DNA of 64,000 nt, taken from assembly GCF_028682635.1 (NCBI RefSeq), contig NZ_JANHLK010000021.1, positions 44,270 through 108,269 of the forward strand, written 5' to 3'. The first letter of the stretch is position 1. Every line of letters starts with the position of its first letter. The translations under genes and the position numbers were made by a program. Shown here in pieces: positions 25,006 to 33,047 of the stretch. The notes below the pieces were generated by a model that saw nothing but the letters and a program-made list of their open reading frames with translations, was not told where the DNA came from and made no database searches. The stretch is from Pseudomonas putida (lineage in GTDB: Bacteria > Pseudomonadota > Gammaproteobacteria > Pseudomonadales > Pseudomonadaceae).

Positions 25006-26403
25006 TTACGAATTCACACCGGTTTGCCCGCTTCCAAAACGTCCAATTATTGTGGCCGCTATCTTCCAAAGAAGATGATGTCTCGGTCGATAGGTGTGAT
25101 GAAATATCAGTCGGTCCTGCCAGCCTTTTAACTTTTCGTAAGTGTGTTCGCCGGTGTAGTACGGAGCAGCATCATGTGTAAGCCAGTAGTCGTCCGAAAT
25201 ATAGCCGGTGCTGACAAGTTGGCGGTAAGTTGCGGATCCTGGGTACACTTGGTAAATGCTGGGGTCAATCTGCGTCGGATTAGCCTCGTAGAGCAAGTCA
25301 ATGGTCTCCCGAATAGTTTCTTCAGTCTCTCCGGGATTGCCGACCATCAACAGCATATTTGTACTAAGACCTGCAGCTGCGACTTTTAGGAAGGCACTTA
25401 CGATTTCCGCCCTTGTGATTTGCTTTTGTATTCTACGAAGCAGAACCTCGGACCCGGTCTCAACGCCGAATGAAACCGAGTAGCAGCCCGCGTCACGCAT
25501 CAATAAAAGGAGTTCATCTGAGATAGTGTTTACACGAGACATCGCCTGCCAAGAAATATCAAGGCCTCGGCGCACAATCTCGCGGCACAATTCCGCTGTT
25601 CTCTTCTGCGACAGTGTGAAAGTCATATCGCTGAACTCGAAGAGACGTACATTGTGCTCTTGAACTAGAAATTCGATCTCATCAACAACCTTGAAAACTT
25701 CTCTACTCGCAGTCTTCGAAAATAGTTTTCCGTCCACACAGAATGTACATTTGAACGGGCAGCCTCTGGACGCAAGCAGGGTCACTCGCTTGCTAGACGT
25801 TGAAAACTGTTTTGCTCCAAACTTTTCCTCGCTGCCGTCATTGTATGCCAGTTGGAACAAGTCATAAGCGGGCATTGGCAGTCCGTTGAGATCTTCAAGC
25901 CGCACTCGAGGCCCAGAGCAAACAATGTCTTCACCGAGTTTCCTTACAATCCCTGGAGTCACCGCAGGTGGGCCTCCATCTAATTCATTTAATAGGGCGG
26001 TCATTGGTACCTCTCCCTCACCCTGAATGACGAAATCGACGTCATAGTGGAGGAGTACCTGTTCAGCGAAAAGTGTTGCGTGATGACCACCCCAGACGAT
26101 TTTGGCTCTCGGGAGGCTAATCTTGATTGACTTGCACAATAAAGCCAACGATCTCTGATTTCCGGTCCAGCAACTCAAGGCCACAACATCGGGAGCCTTG
26201 TTCACTATAGAGTCTTCCGCTTCCTTGATCGTCATGTACGGCATTTCGACGATGCTGACATCATGACCAATTGCTCTAGCTAACCCCGCAAGGATGCCAA
26301 GTCCAACTGGAAACGTATTAATTTTTCCTCTCTCTATCGGCGCGTCAGGTATTTTTTCTTGCTCTGAATAGACGTACGGAGGATTTACGAAGACGATTTT
26401 CAT
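25006..26403 (-). CDS. B12-binding-type radical SAM protein
   Basis: 465 aa. The N-terminal B12-binding-like Rossmann domain ('KIVFVNPPYVYSEQEK...FPVGLGILAGLARAIGHDVSIVE' through 'IVWGGHHATLFAEQVL...DFVIQGEGE') precedes the radical SAM domain with C215-x3-C219-x2-C222 ('ASRGCPFKCTFC'). 'FSDMTFTLSQKRTAELCREIVRRG', 'VSFGVETGSEVLLRRIQKQI' and 'MLLMVGNPGETEETI' complete the BchE-like architecture. The base-off His motif DxHxxG is not evident. Such proteins methylate unactivated carbons or do cyclisations. Its ATG overlaps the previous stop as ATGA. A tailoring step is likely. Confidence 0.88.
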   Translation of the reverse strand: MKIVFVNPPYVYSEQEKIPDAPIERGKINTFPVGLGILAGLARAIGHDVSIVEMPYMTIKEAEDSIVNKAPDVVALSCWTGNQRSLALLCKSIKISLPRAKIVWGGHHATLFAEQVLLHYDVDFVIQGEGEVPMTALLNELDGGPPAVTPGIVRKLGEDIVCSGPRVRLEDLNGLPMPAYDLFQLAYNDGSEEKFGAKQFSTSSKRVTLLASRGCPFKCTFCVDGKLFSKTASREVFKVVDEIEFLVQEHNVRLFEFSDMTFTLSQKRTAELCREIVRRGLDISWQAMSRVNTISDELLLLMRDAGCYSVSFGVETGSEVLLRRIQKQITRAEIVSAFLKVAAAGLSTNMLLMVGNPGETEETIRETIDLLYEANPTQIDPSIYQVYPGSATYRQLVSTGYISDDYWLTHDAAPYYTGEHTYEKLKGWQDRLIFHHTYRPRHHLLWKIAATIIGRFGSGQTGVNS

Positions 26404-27320
26404 ATTTTGGTCAGCCTTATTTCTATCCAGCGTGCCGCTAACGCTGCGATCTCCGTTGGTAGCGATTTATGACAGCCACGAAAGTCAAGACGCCATACCG
26501 CGCCGTCATATGAAATTGGAAGCCATTTACATGAGAACCCATTAAGTCGCAGGAACTCAGGCAATCCTTCCAGCGTCCTTATCGGAAAACCGCAAGTAAC
26601 ATCTTCACTATATCCCCAACCGAACCGAGGTCGCAGAAATATAGTGTAGCCCCAATAGTCCCGGTGAAGTCGGAACGCGTTGATGCAAATCGGTGAGGGG
26701 CAAAGTCTGAGTATATGTTCGAGGCGGAGTGTGTGGTCCGATAAAATTAGACCAACGAATTGTTCGGCCTGAACGTCAGCTACGTAAGTGTCAATATTTG
26801 ATATTAAGTGCAGTCTGGTGTTAGAAATACAGGGCGCGAGAAGCTTCTCCAAAGCCACCAATCCACATTTCAACTGGAATGAAACCCTGATGGTGTCGGG
26901 GACACAAAAGCGAAGCCAATGCCCTCTAGTCACCTCTTGCAAATTAAGTGCAATTGCTAATGGAGTAGAGTCGAATGGTGCAGCCCACCTTTCATAGAAG
27001 TCACCGTACTCTGCAATAGCAATTAAATGTTGGCAATGGTTAATCGCTCGCCCAGGATTCAGGAGCGACCAAACGGCTATGAGGCCATCGGCATCGTAAT
27101 GGCGGATACAAATAAATTCATAGCTGGATGGATCAAGGCCGCGGTGAATCGCATTTAATACTCGTTCGGTACTAGTCGCGCCTTCACAGTAAGTCGTCGG
27201 TGTAGAATGGCCGATATGATGATCGATGTTGAGGCAATCACCGGCGCTGCAAGAGTCATCCACCAGGATTGTGTTGGGTGGGGGCTGAACGCCTTTATTA
27301 AGGACACGCCAAGCCAACAT
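26400..27320 (-). CDS. Unknown protein with DHH-like motifs in reverse order (possibly DUF6687-type)
   Basis: 306 aa. Near the N-terminus is 'NIDHHIGH' (31-38), then 'FICIRHYDADGLIAVWSLLNP' (69-89). The D-H-H and H-x-D-x-D-G signatures are those of DHH phosphoesterases, where the D-x-D-G element comes first; here the order is reversed. I recall uncharacterised proteins with 'NxHxDxDGxxxxxxLLxP' (a DUF6687-like group) but cannot verify it. The ATG at 27320 follows the ATP-grasp stop by 2 nt and is preferred over a frame reaching back to 27464. It overlaps the radical SAM gene by 4 nt, so it is an integral operon member. Metal-dependent hydrolysis is a possibility, not a conclusion. Confidence 0.6.
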   Translation of the reverse strand: MLAWRVLNKGVQPPPNTILVDDSCSAGDCLNIDHHIGHSTPTTYCEGATSTERVLNAIHRGLDPSSYEFICIRHYDADGLIAVWSLLNPGRAINHCQHLIAIAEYGDFYERWAAPFDSTPLAIALNLQEVTRGHWLRFCVPDTIRVSFQLKCGLVALEKLLAPCISNTRLHLISNIDTYVADVQAEQFVGLILSDHTLRLEHILRLCPSPICINAFRLHRDYWGYTIFLRPRFGWGYSEDVTCGFPIRTLEGLPEFLRLNGFSCKWLPISYDGAVWRLDFRGCHKSLPTEIAALAARWIEIRLTKI

Positions 27321-27322
27321 TT

Positions 27323-28672
27323 TCAGTGGGCCAGCGCGATGCCCTCTCGGGCACCGTGCATACAAGAGATATAAGGCGTCACTATGGAATTTCCCCGAAT
27401 GCAGGTACCACTGGCGCGCCCGCCGAACACGAATACAGAGTCTACACAGCGAAAGTTGCTCCAACTAACCTTGGAGGATGTCCTATCAACGCTCCATCGT
27501 AACGTAGGTTCTTGGTATTGCTGAAGAATATATCCCATCTTCTGAGTGGCTTTGGAAAGTGCCTTAATCCATGACTCGTCATTGCAATACTTGCCTATGA
27601 CTACATTTTTGCAGCTGCCGTCGGATGGGGATTTGAGAACAAGTTCGCTTCGCATACGGACTGCAAAATCTAAGAGTTCTAGCGTGCGCCCGCTTCGCAC
27701 ACACTCCCGTTTTCCAATAGGCCAAGTCCAAAGGACATGCGTCCTTACGAATTCAGCATCGTCAGGATCTAGCTCCTGTTGCTCCAGCGAGCACCACATT
27801 TCTCCTAGAACTGCCTTGCTGCTGAGTACTACATCCCACAACGAGGAAAGAATGGGTACGCCTGCTCCACCAGTCTCCCAAACTTCATTGAATGAATTCA
27901 TGCGTTTCCAAAGCTTATCGACAGGTGTGGTGCCTCTATAGATGAGATCTCGAGTTTCGTTCTGCCGGAAGCTGATCTCTGATCGAATGGTGGCGTGAAT
28001 GCCATGGTGTTCAAGGTCTCGTGCAAGCCACGCATATGGCCAAGGGGCTTCATCAATCTCATCCTGCCAGTCGACTATCAACATCGATACCTTGGCGTCG
28101 GTCGACATTCCAACGATGTCGCGGATTTGATTGGCGAACGTAGGAATTAGGTTAGTAGACCGCGATACATCTCCCATATATCGAGTCACAGTAGAGCACT
28201 GCCCTACGATGCGGCATAGGGGATCTGCAGTTCCAAGGCCTCCAAGGGAGCTATCGATGTTGGCTTCCATGAACAAAGGCCCATTGGGTCCTTGCAGGAA
28301 GTCGGGTCGAGCCATTGTGTGTTTGAGACTAGGCCAGGGGCCTGCTAGAGAAAGCAATTCCAGTTGCTCTGGTTGGACACCCAATGAGAGAAGAAAGGGT
28401 TTCCCTTCTGCTGAGTATCTGCGGCTTACGTAACGATGAATACACCGTATTAAGTACTCGCTCGCAGCTCGCCAATGAGTCCATTCCGTTGCCGATATCA
28501 CGAATGGAAGTGCGAAAAACTGTTCGCGGTCGTCATATACGGGCAGTGTGCTCAGTGTTCCTGTTGTTGAAGCAACTACTTCTTCCAGAACGATCTGCAA
28601 CTCTTCATCTGAGGACGCCATTGCATACCTCACGAAATCATCGTGGGCTGAGGGCTTCTTTGGCTTGTTCAT
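27323..28672 (-). CDS. Circularly permuted ATP-grasp-like ligase (glutathionylspermidine-synthase type)
   Basis: 449 aa from ATG 28672. Middle: 'RPDFLQGPNGPLFMEANIDSSLGG' gives an R-x-D ... E-x-N arrangement typical of this class. C-terminal third: 'RSELVLKSPSDGSCKNVVIGKYCNDESWIKAL' is the ATP-grasp Lys/glycine-rich region, followed by 'GYILQQYQEP' and the tail 'FVFGGRASGTCIRG'. Such enzymes form amide bonds with amino groups of polyamines, peptides or amino acids. An alternative start at ATG 28621 has GTGAGG 6 nt upstream and would remove the 35-nt overlap with the preceding gene; both are plausible. Second amide-forming enzyme of the operon. Confidence 0.7.
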   Translation of the reverse strand: MNKPKKPSAHDDFVRYAMASSDEELQIVLEEVVASTTGTLSTLPVYDDREQFFALPFVISATEWTHWRAASEYLIRCIHRYVSRRYSAEGKPFLLSLGVQPEQLELLSLAGPWPSLKHTMARPDFLQGPNGPLFMEANIDSSLGGLGTADPLCRIVGQCSTVTRYMGDVSRSTNLIPTFANQIRDIVGMSTDAKVSMLIVDWQDEIDEAPWPYAWLARDLEHHGIHATIRSEISFRQNETRDLIYRGTTPVDKLWKRMNSFNEVWETGGAGVPILSSLWDVVLSSKAVLGEMWCSLEQQELDPDDAEFVRTHVLWTWPIGKRECVRSGRTLELLDFAVRMRSELVLKSPSDGSCKNVVIGKYCNDESWIKALSKATQKMGYILQQYQEPTLRWSVDRTSSKVSWSNFRCVDSVFVFGGRASGTCIRGNSIVTPYISCMHGAREGIALAH

Positions 28673-29675
28673 GTAGTTGCAGCTCCAGAATCCTTCTTTT
28701 GACATCATAAGAACTTGGCTTCGGGCTGAACCCTTGTTTGGCCATCCATCTGTCGTCAAAGAGAGTGTCTAGGTACCTCTCGCCCCCGTCCGGAGCAAGC
28801 CCTAGTACATTAGTTTTTGCTCCAAACGCTTTCTGTGCTCGATAACAGGCTGCGGCCACTGCTCCAGAGCTTGGCCCAAGCATCAATCCCTTAGACGCTA
28901 GAAATCTTGCAACTTCGAATGCCGTGCGGTCATCAACAAGGCACACCCAGTCCACAAGGGAAGGCTCCAGAATTTTCGGGTACCAACTTAATCCTAGACC
29001 GGGAGTAATATAAGTATGTGGTTTAGAGGAGAAAATGCTCGACCCCTTTGCGTCGACGGCAAGAATCTTCGTTTCGGGGCTGGCGGCTTTGAGGGCTCGA
29101 GCTACACCTGCTAATTGGCCTCCAGAACTTGTTGCGAGTACGCAAACGTCTAAAAAACGACCGAATTGTGACGAGATCTCAGCCCCCGTTGTTTGCTCAT
29201 GGGCCTGTGAGTTGAGTTCATTCGCTGTCTGATTAACCCAGTAGCCATTTGTTTGAGTGGCTATAGCTTTGGCTCTGGCTAACTTTGTTTTGTGATAAAG
29301 ACCACAGTCATCAAGTTCCGTCTCGATAACTATTTCTGCCCCATAGGCGTGCATTATGCTGATATTTTGTTTCGAGGTATTCTGATCGACCACTATCACT
29401 ACGCGGTAACCTCGCTGTGCTCCATGCAGCGCAAGGCCAATGCCAAGATTTCCAGACGAACTCTCCACGATCGTCTTTCCCGGCTGAATGAGGCCCTGTC
29501 GCTCAAGTTCTTGGATAACATACAAGGCAACACGGTCCTTGATGCTACCTCCAGGATTGAATTTCTCGAGCTTCACGAAGGGCGACGATCCCTCTTCGAA
29601 GAGAGAGGGTAGCCGCACAGCGGGAGTGCTGCCGACCAAGTCTGAGACCATCGAGACTTGAAGAGTTTTTTTCAT
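28638..29675 (-). CDS. CysK/SbnA-like PLP enzyme, first gene of the island operon
   Basis: 345 aa fold-type II PLP enzyme. K46 in 'KFNPGGSIKDRVA' forms the Schiff base; 'VESSSGNLGIGLALHGAQRGY' is the substrate loop and 'VCVLATSSGGQLAGVARALK' the phosphate cradle. 'GPSSGAVAAACYRAQKAFG' lies near the C-terminus. Full-length cysteine synthases have ~310-325 aa; SbnA of staphyloferrin B, which makes a 2,3-diaminopropionate precursor from O-phosphoserine and glutamate, is also an NPGGSIKDR enzyme. Either a beta-substituted alanine or cysteine-like product is possible. GGAGG is only 3-4 nt before the ATG and follows a 12-codon ORF. It probably supplies the pathway's non-proteinogenic amino acid. 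Confidence 0.85.
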   Translation of the reverse strand: MKKTLQVSMVSDLVGSTPAVRLPSLFEEGSSPFVKLEKFNPGGSIKDRVALYVIQELERQGLIQPGKTIVESSSGNLGIGLALHGAQRGYRVVIVVDQNTSKQNISIMHAYGAEIVIETELDDCGLYHKTKLARAKAIATQTNGYWVNQTANELNSQAHEQTTGAEISSQFGRFLDVCVLATSSGGQLAGVARALKAASPETKILAVDAKGSSIFSSKPHTYITPGLGLSWYPKILEPSLVDWVCLVDDRTAFEVARFLASKGLMLGPSSGAVAAACYRAQKAFGAKTNVLGLAPDGGERYLDTLFDDRWMAKQGFSPKPSSYDVKRRILELQLHEQAKEALSPR

Positions 29676-29683
29676 AAGCCTCC

Positions 29684-29704
29684 AAGCCTAATAAAAATAG
29701 GCTT
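29684..29704 (-). promoter_or_regulatory. Leader hairpin in front of the island operon
   Basis: AAGCCTA-ATAAAAA-TAGGCTT is a perfect 7-bp stem in the leader, 9 nt before the CysK-like ATG. It overlaps the end of the 12-codon ORF and lies next to the GGAGG ribosome binding site. It may couple leader translation to the operon or act as a weak attenuator. Confidence 0.45.
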
Positions 29705-29726
29705 TTAGCTTGCATTGGAAATTCAT
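29688..29726 (-). CDS. 12-codon ORF preceding the operon (leader or precursor peptide)
   Basis: Reading on the minus strand, AAGGCAGG-AACA-ATG opens a frame encoding MNFQCKLKAYFY and ends in TAG, 12 nt before the CysK-like start. The Shine-Dalgarno is good and the spacing tight, as in leader peptides or in minimal peptide precursors such as the heptapeptide of microcin C. It contains one Cys and three aromatic residues. Expression is not demonstrated; random 12-codon ORFs are common. Confidence 0.35.
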   Translation of the reverse strand: MNFQCKLKAYFY

Positions 29727-29928
29727 TGTTCCTGCCTTCAGTCACTACGATAGCAGCCAATTTTGAACGTGCAAAAAAAAACTGAGATTCGAATTGTCTC
29801 TTGGTTTTTTCGCGCTAACTTCTGCCAGTAGTGACGTTGGATTCTACTGTGCGTTTTCGTGCCAATTAACCAACACTACCCAACGCTAACCACTTGGCAT
29901 CCCGATATGTAAAGGGCTGCGTGAATAT

Positions 29929-30171
29929 TTATGATCTTGGGTACAAGTCGATCACTCTGGGATCGTTTTGTTTGGCTTTCAAATTCCGATTTTCGTTTAT
30001 CAGCACTTCGTTGATTGAGGCGAGGCTAGCGACCTTTACACGAAGCTCCTCGACCTCCTTGCGTAACGCTCGATTTCTCTCACGTTCGGCATTTAAATCT
30101 TGGTGTTTCACATCGCACTGAGCGCGAATGGAGCGCCCTTGTGCTTTACGGATCGCTTCGGCAACCCGCAC
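29929..30171 (-). CDS. Short coiled-coil protein at the right edge of the island (possible remnant)
   Basis: 80 aa from GTG 30171. 'IRAQCDVKHQDLNAERERNRALRKEVEELRVKVASLASINEVLINENRNLKAKQ' is a continuous heptad-like coiled coil. Similar short proteins accompany site-specific recombinase operons of integrative elements, and the N-terminal part looks cut short. It sits beside the decayed MMPL/DUF3313 genes, as expected of a mobile-element border. No integrase is visible within the window, so this is suggestive only. Confidence 0.45.
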   Translation of the reverse strand: MRVAEAIRKAQGRSIRAQCDVKHQDLNAERERNRALRKEVEELRVKVASLASINEVLINENRNLKAKQNDPRVIDLYPRS

Positions 30172-30289
30172 GAGCCTTTGAATCTCTTATGCCTCACCCC
30201 TCCGACCCCATGTCCTGAAACTAAAAAATCACAAATGCCTGAGGATTGATCGTCGCGGTGTTAAGGGGCGAGCGGGGCGAGGCACCCCG

Positions 30290-30741
30290 ATACCATTGTC
30301 GTTGACACCCTCCTTTCGGCGTTTGTTCATGGCCCGGCTTATGGCCCTTCTGTACGATGCCGTGGGTTTCGCCGTACTTATGCCTATCAAGATCGAGGTG
30401 ATCCAGAGTCTGGCGCTCATTTCCAGCATCGGCGTGGCAGTGTTGATCTTCACCAATCTGATTCTTCTGCCCATCCTGCTTAGCTATGTCGGGGTTAGCC
30501 CGACAGCCGCCAAGCGCAGCCTGCGCGAAGAACTGGCGGAGAGGCTGGCCTGTCACAGCCAGTGCTCTGGCGCGTCCTTGACTTGTTTCCCCAGCGCCGC
30601 TGGGCAACGGTGACAGTCATCACTGCAGGCGTGTTGTTGGTATCAGGCTTTATGGTCAGCCTGCAGCTGAAAATCGGCGGCCTAGACCCCGGCGCTCCTG
30701 AGCTGCGCCAGGACAGCCGCTACAATCGTGATGCGGCCTAT
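30290..30741 (+). pseudogene. MMPL/RND transporter fragment, frameshifted and truncated
   Basis: Two reading frames give consecutive stretches of an MMPL-family transporter. In the frame of 30296, 'DAVGFAVLMPIKIEVIQSLALISSIGVAVLIFTNLILLPILLSYVGVSPTAAK'; then from about 30562, in another frame, 'DLFPQRRWATVTVITAG...QLKIGGLDPGAPELRQDSRYNRDAAY'. Both halves are recognisable as the second membrane block and start of the second periplasmic loop. The frameshift lies around 30540-30562. Both ends are missing, and the sequence stops abruptly after 'DAAY' where another gene fragment begins. Confidence 0.75.
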
Positions 30742-31374
30742 CCAATGATGAAGCCAGGTAAAGAAGGAGAGTCGTTGCTGCCATACCGCAATCCTAAATT
30801 CGCCTCGTCCCAGGCTTTTTCTCGTTACGACAAGGTCTACCTAGACTCGGTCAAGCTGTATGGCGGTTCCAAATCCAAATTGCATGACGCGCCCCAGGAA
30901 CAAAACGCCGCCATTGCCCAGGGCCTCTACGACCAATTGCATGAACAGCTAGGCAAAGACTATCAAATGGTCAATCAGGCAGGCCCCAACACGGTGCATT
31001 TGTCTGTTGCGATTATCGACGCGCAAGAGGCCGACACTTCGATGAAGGCCATGTCTTATGTGCCCATTCCACTGGGCGTTCCGGGGGCCAAGCTGGCAAC
31101 GATGCAGACGTTGTCGAATACCACGGGCAAGCCACCTTTTGCCGGGCAGGTTACGGTCGAAGGGAAAATGGCGGACGCCGGGACTGGAGAAGTGATCGCC
31201 GCGATGATAGACCGCCGCGTGGGCGCCCGTAAGCCCATCATCGGCCTGTTCGAAAGCAGTACCTATGACACCTAGAGCGATGTCAGCGAGGCTGAGCGTT
31301 ATTGGGCCGAACAGATGCGCTATCAGTTCTGCATGCGCCGTGGGGCGAGCAATTGCACCAAAGCCAGCGAGTAG
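30742..31374 (+). pseudogene. DUF3313 lipoprotein gene lacking its start and with an in-frame TAG
   Basis: The frame continuing from the MMPL fragment switches to DUF3313 sequence: 'MMKPGKEGESLLPYRNPKF...YDKVYLDSVKLYGG', 'NTVHLSVAIIDAQEADT' and 'GKMADAGTGEVIAAMIDRRVG'. The lipoprotein signal is missing. At 31273-31275 'YDT' is followed by TAG, and the same frame then goes on for 32 sensible codons (SDVSEAERYWAEQMRYQFC...KASE) to TAG 31372-31374. The normal residue at the stop is probably Trp (TGG to TAG). A deletion joined this gene to the MMPL fragment. Confidence 0.75.
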
Positions 31375-31555
31375 TAGAAAAGAACCTGGAAGCTCTCCCT
31401 TCCATCGGAGGGGAAGCTGCCTGGGACATGCGGCACAATGGCCGCAATCCGCCGAAATCGACCGACTGCTTTTGGCCGATTGCTGTCTATCCCGAAGAAA
31501 TCCAATAGACCCATTGCTGCCGGTGGCGACATCCATGGCAACACAGCGTGAGGAA

Positions 31556-31576
31556 GCCAGGGCGTAAAGCCCTGGC
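31556..31576. terminator. Hairpin downstream of the lysine-rich gene
   Basis: GCCAGGGC-GTAAA-GCCCTGGC is an 8-bp perfect stem 12 nt past the minus-strand stop at 31589. Confidence 0.7.
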
Positions 31577-31588
31577 AGATAGCAGATG

Positions 31589-31837
31589 TCACTTTTTCTT
31601 TTTCGCCGACTTTTCTGCCTTATCTGATTTCTTGGCCTTTTCTGGCTTGCTATCAGCTTTTTTGGCAGTTTTTTTCGGTTCGATATCTTTTTTCTTGTCT
31701 TTCTTTCCGGCAGCTTTCGAAAGAGCCGACGCCGCCGTTGATTTCTTTGCCGTCGATGACTTTTTGTCTTTCAAATCCTTACTGGCTTTCGAAGACTCAG
31801 CTTTGCTTTTTTTCTCGTCCTTAGCCACGTTCACCAC
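31589..31837 (-). CDS. Lysine-rich, histone H1-like small basic protein
   Basis: 82 aa of almost only Lys, Ala, Ser, Asp and Glu, with repeated KK and 'KPEKAKKSDK' units. This is the low-complexity composition of AlgP/HU-tail or histone H1-like proteins. It is expected to be disordered and could bind nucleic acid or polyanions. Monocistronic, followed by a clear terminator hairpin. Composition bias makes any family call tentative. Confidence 0.6.
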   Translation of the reverse strand: MVNVAKDEKKSKAESSKASKDLKDKKSSTAKKSTAASALSKAAGKKDKKKDIEPKKTAKKADSKPEKAKKSDKAEKSAKKKK

Positions 31838-31948
31838 CTCTCGGAGTATGCCGGTATTGGCACATTGCCTATGGGATTTTCCACAAGCTGATCATTAGGC
31901 GAGCGCGTTCAATAGCGGTTCAAACTTTTTGATGGGTTGAGAGAGGTC

Positions 31949-32755
31949 TCAGGGAAAGCGATCGTTGCGATAGCGTTCGGTCAAGGACTGCACGAGGTTG
32001 ACGTAGGATTGCGTCTCGGCGTAGGGAGGCACCCCGTTGTACTCGACCACGGACGCTTCGCCAGCGTTGTAACCGGCCAACGCCAGCTTCTGATTGCCGT
32101 TGAAGCGCTTGAGCAGCCAGGCCAGGTAGCGCACGCCGCCACGAATGTTCTGTCGAGCGTCGAACGGATCGTCCACGGCGAAGCGCTCGGCGGTGGCGGG
32201 CATCAACTGCATCAGCCCCTGGGCGCCGGCTTCGGAAATGGCGTTGGGGCGAAACGCCGATTCGGCATGTATCACGGCGCGGACCAGCGCCCTGTCGACA
32301 CCATAATGACCCGAAGCGGCTTCGATCTCCCGCCGATAGGAATGAGTGTCGAGGCGCAGTGAGGCGACCTTGAAATCCTTCGGCGCCATGCACAGATAGC
32401 AGCCCTTGATGTAATAGAGCTCAAGGACATCGACCCGTGCGGAGATCCCGACGGGGCGCCTGCTAACATACTGACGAACACCCTTGTGAACGAAGGTGAA
32501 CACCCGAATCCGCACCGCGCCTGGGCTGTCGTCCCGCACAAGCCGTGGCAGGGCCTTTGCCTTCGCGTCGACGCCCGCCATGTCATCCAGGCGAGTGCAG
32601 CGGGCGCTGGCGATGGCTTGGGTGGTGTAGCTGATGGCGCCGTCCCTGGCTTGGCACTTGAACATGGCGCTGGCGCACAGTGGCGCGACCAGCAAGGCCA
32701 GCTCGATGCAGCCAAGAAGGCTCTTGCGAGCCCATCGCCATGCTCTGGAACTCAT
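31949..32755 (-). CDS. Lytic transglycosylase (SLT family 1) with signal peptide
   Basis: 268 aa. A hydrophobic signal (GCIELALLVAPLCASAMF) is followed by an uncharacterised ~100-aa N-terminal part ('CQARDGAISYTTQAIASARC', one Cys pair) and the SLT domain: 'VDRALVRAVIHAESAFRPNAISEAGAQGLMQLMPATAERF' with the catalytic Glu in 'HAES', then 'NIRGGVRYLAWLLKRFNGNQKLALAGYNAGEASV'. It cleaves peptidoglycan in the periplasm. ATG 32755 is chosen because GGAG is 7 nt upstream. Confidence 0.88.
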   Translation of the reverse strand: MSSRAWRWARKSLLGCIELALLVAPLCASAMFKCQARDGAISYTTQAIASARCTRLDDMAGVDAKAKALPRLVRDDSPGAVRIRVFTFVHKGVRQYVSRRPVGISARVDVLELYYIKGCYLCMAPKDFKVASLRLDTHSYRREIEAASGHYGVDRALVRAVIHAESAFRPNAISEAGAQGLMQLMPATAERFAVDDPFDARQNIRGGVRYLAWLLKRFNGNQKLALAGYNAGEASVVEYNGVPPYAETQSYVNLVQSLTERYRNDRFP

Positions 32756-33047
32756 CACATCGCTCCGCGCCGCAGGGGCCGATCAGGTCCGGAGCGCCTG
32801 ACCCGGGCGCTGCGTTTTGAGGACCTGTTCTGAGTGACCCGCCTGTTGTCCTGATAGTTATACCCCTTGTGACCGGCCTTGGAACTTGCGTTGACGTACG
32901 GGCTTGGGGGTATTCCGCCGCAAACGAATGTCTCCTTCTGCTTACACAGAGTTCAGTTGTGTTGCATCGACCGGTTGATCCACAGCCGATGACTGCCCGT
33001 CGCAACCGACCCAATTTGACTCTCTGCAAGACGGTGGATCAGTTCTT

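Noticed and set aside
24995..25069. N-terminal extension of the RimK-like ATP-grasp
   Set aside because: It would lie inside the radical SAM gene; AAGGAG before ATG 24994 gives a better start.
29545..29760. 71-aa minus-strand ORF from TTG through the CysK-like start
   Set aside because: Overlaps the first gene out of frame and uses a TTG without a Shine-Dalgarno; the 12-codon ORF in another frame has a better ribosome binding site.
31302..31508. ORFs downstream of the DUF3313 pseudogene
   Set aside because: Short frames without ribosome binding sites, partly covering the pseudogene's final codons.
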